Assembly (NCBI GenBank): GCA_964606415.1
Contig: CAZSGN010000042.1
Coordinates: forward strand, 1 to 14,886
Direction: 5' to 3'
Length of the DNA stretch: 14,886 nt
DNA from: CAZSGN01 sp964606415
GTDB taxonomy: Bacteria; Bacteroidota; Bacteroidia; Bacteroidales; JBBRXJ01
In this document: one piece after another, positions 14,565-14,886 of the stretch
Position numbering within the stretch: position 1 is the stretch's first letter
Layout of the letters: each line of letters opens with the position of its first letter
Position numbers and translations under genes: made by a program
Notes under the pieces: generated by a model
Database searches by the model: none
What the model saw: only the letters and a program-made list of their open reading frames with translations
Told to the model about the DNA's origin: nothing

Positions 14565-14886
14565 CTTATTTAACAAATAAAGTATCTCACATTTCTATTT
14601 AACATAACATTATTTATTGACAGGCTCTATTTAAATTATTTCTCAATTTTAAATCATGTGTGATATGTCAAATATATTGTCACATCACGACTCGGTTCAT
14701 ATATCTGGATTAAATAATCTACATCCAAGTTACGAAGAAAAAATAAATTCGACCTGCAATAAAACCTTTCAATAAAACAAAAAATTAAAATTACTTCACC
14801 ATCCTCATATGGCAAAAATGACAAAAAAAGAGGTTCTACTCTTATTTTAATGGTTAAATATTTAAATGATATAAGACACTGTTAAA
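14565..14886. other. AT-rich terminal intergenic region, no convincing gene
   Basis: About 320 nt to the window edge lack a long open frame. I see an imperfect inverted repeat, GTGATATGTCA (14660-14670) against TGTCACATCAC (14678-14688), with two mismatches in eleven. There is also a small A/T-flanked hairpin, AAGAG-GTTCTA-CTCTT, near 14828-14843. A 39-codon frame (14656-14775) and a 13-codon frame from 14809 are too short to support. The region probably holds the promoter of the exported-protein gene and the flank of a gene beyond the edge. Confidence 0.5.

Noticed and set aside
14656..14775. Plus-strand 39-codon frame (starts MCDMSNIL)
   Set aside because: It is short, has no recognisable ribosome-binding site or similarity, and its length is compatible with chance.

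Overview
The window looks like chromosomal DNA from a member of the Bacteroidota (Bacteroidetes), plausibly a Bacteroidales/Marinilabiliales-type anaerobe or its relative. The evidence is a single fused SecD-SecF protein of about 1000 residues, AT-rich intergenic DNA, weak or absent Shine-Dalgarno sequences, several TAnnTTTG-like -7 boxes, an outer-membrane beta-barrel protein ending in Phe, and a LolD-type ATPase. The exact genus cannot be read from the window. No tRNA, rRNA, CRISPR array, insertion sequence or prophage gene was seen.

Left part, minus strand (6-5488). secDF (2429-5488) has a candidate -7 box upstream and a strong hairpin/U-tract terminator downstream (2141-2168). Between the two lies a GC-rich cluster of palindromes unlike the surrounding DNA. 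Beyond the terminator is a compact operon: tatA with a long acidic tail, then a CaCA-family cation/Ca2+ antiporter, then lolD. These genes are spaced by 1 nt and by a 4-nt ATGA overlap. The theme is envelope biogenesis and transport: Tat export, lipoprotein release and Sec export.

Central part (5751-11273). A DHA1-type MFS exporter on the plus strand runs tail to tail into a glmM-like phosphohexomutase, with a 32-nt 3' overlap. The mutase is preceded, 1 nt apart, by an unrecognised 151-residue protein. Divergent from that pair is an unusual two-domain protein, an AmgK-like sugar kinase fused to the C-terminal domain of RapZ. After a 274-nt gap comes a MurU-like sugar-1-phosphate nucleotidyltransferase. 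Together these suggest an amino-sugar / peptidoglycan-sugar module: GlcN-6-P/GlcN-1-P interconversion, a MurNAc/GlcNAc 1-kinase and a nucleotidyltransferase. The RapZ domain may sense amino-sugar phosphates. This is the most interesting system in the window.

Right part (11314-14886). There is a secreted beta-barrel outer-membrane protein. A 297-nt gap follows, with a long hairpin and an inverted repeat around a promoter-like box, and then cysH, an APS-reductase type enzyme with all Fe-S cysteines. Immediately after the cysH stop codon lies a 248-bp tandem array of 31 octamers (consensus GTATGATG) containing two G-quadruplex-type tracts. Converging on it from the right is a gene for a secreted protein with lysozyme/transglycosylase-like motifs. 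The final ~320 nt hold no convincing gene.
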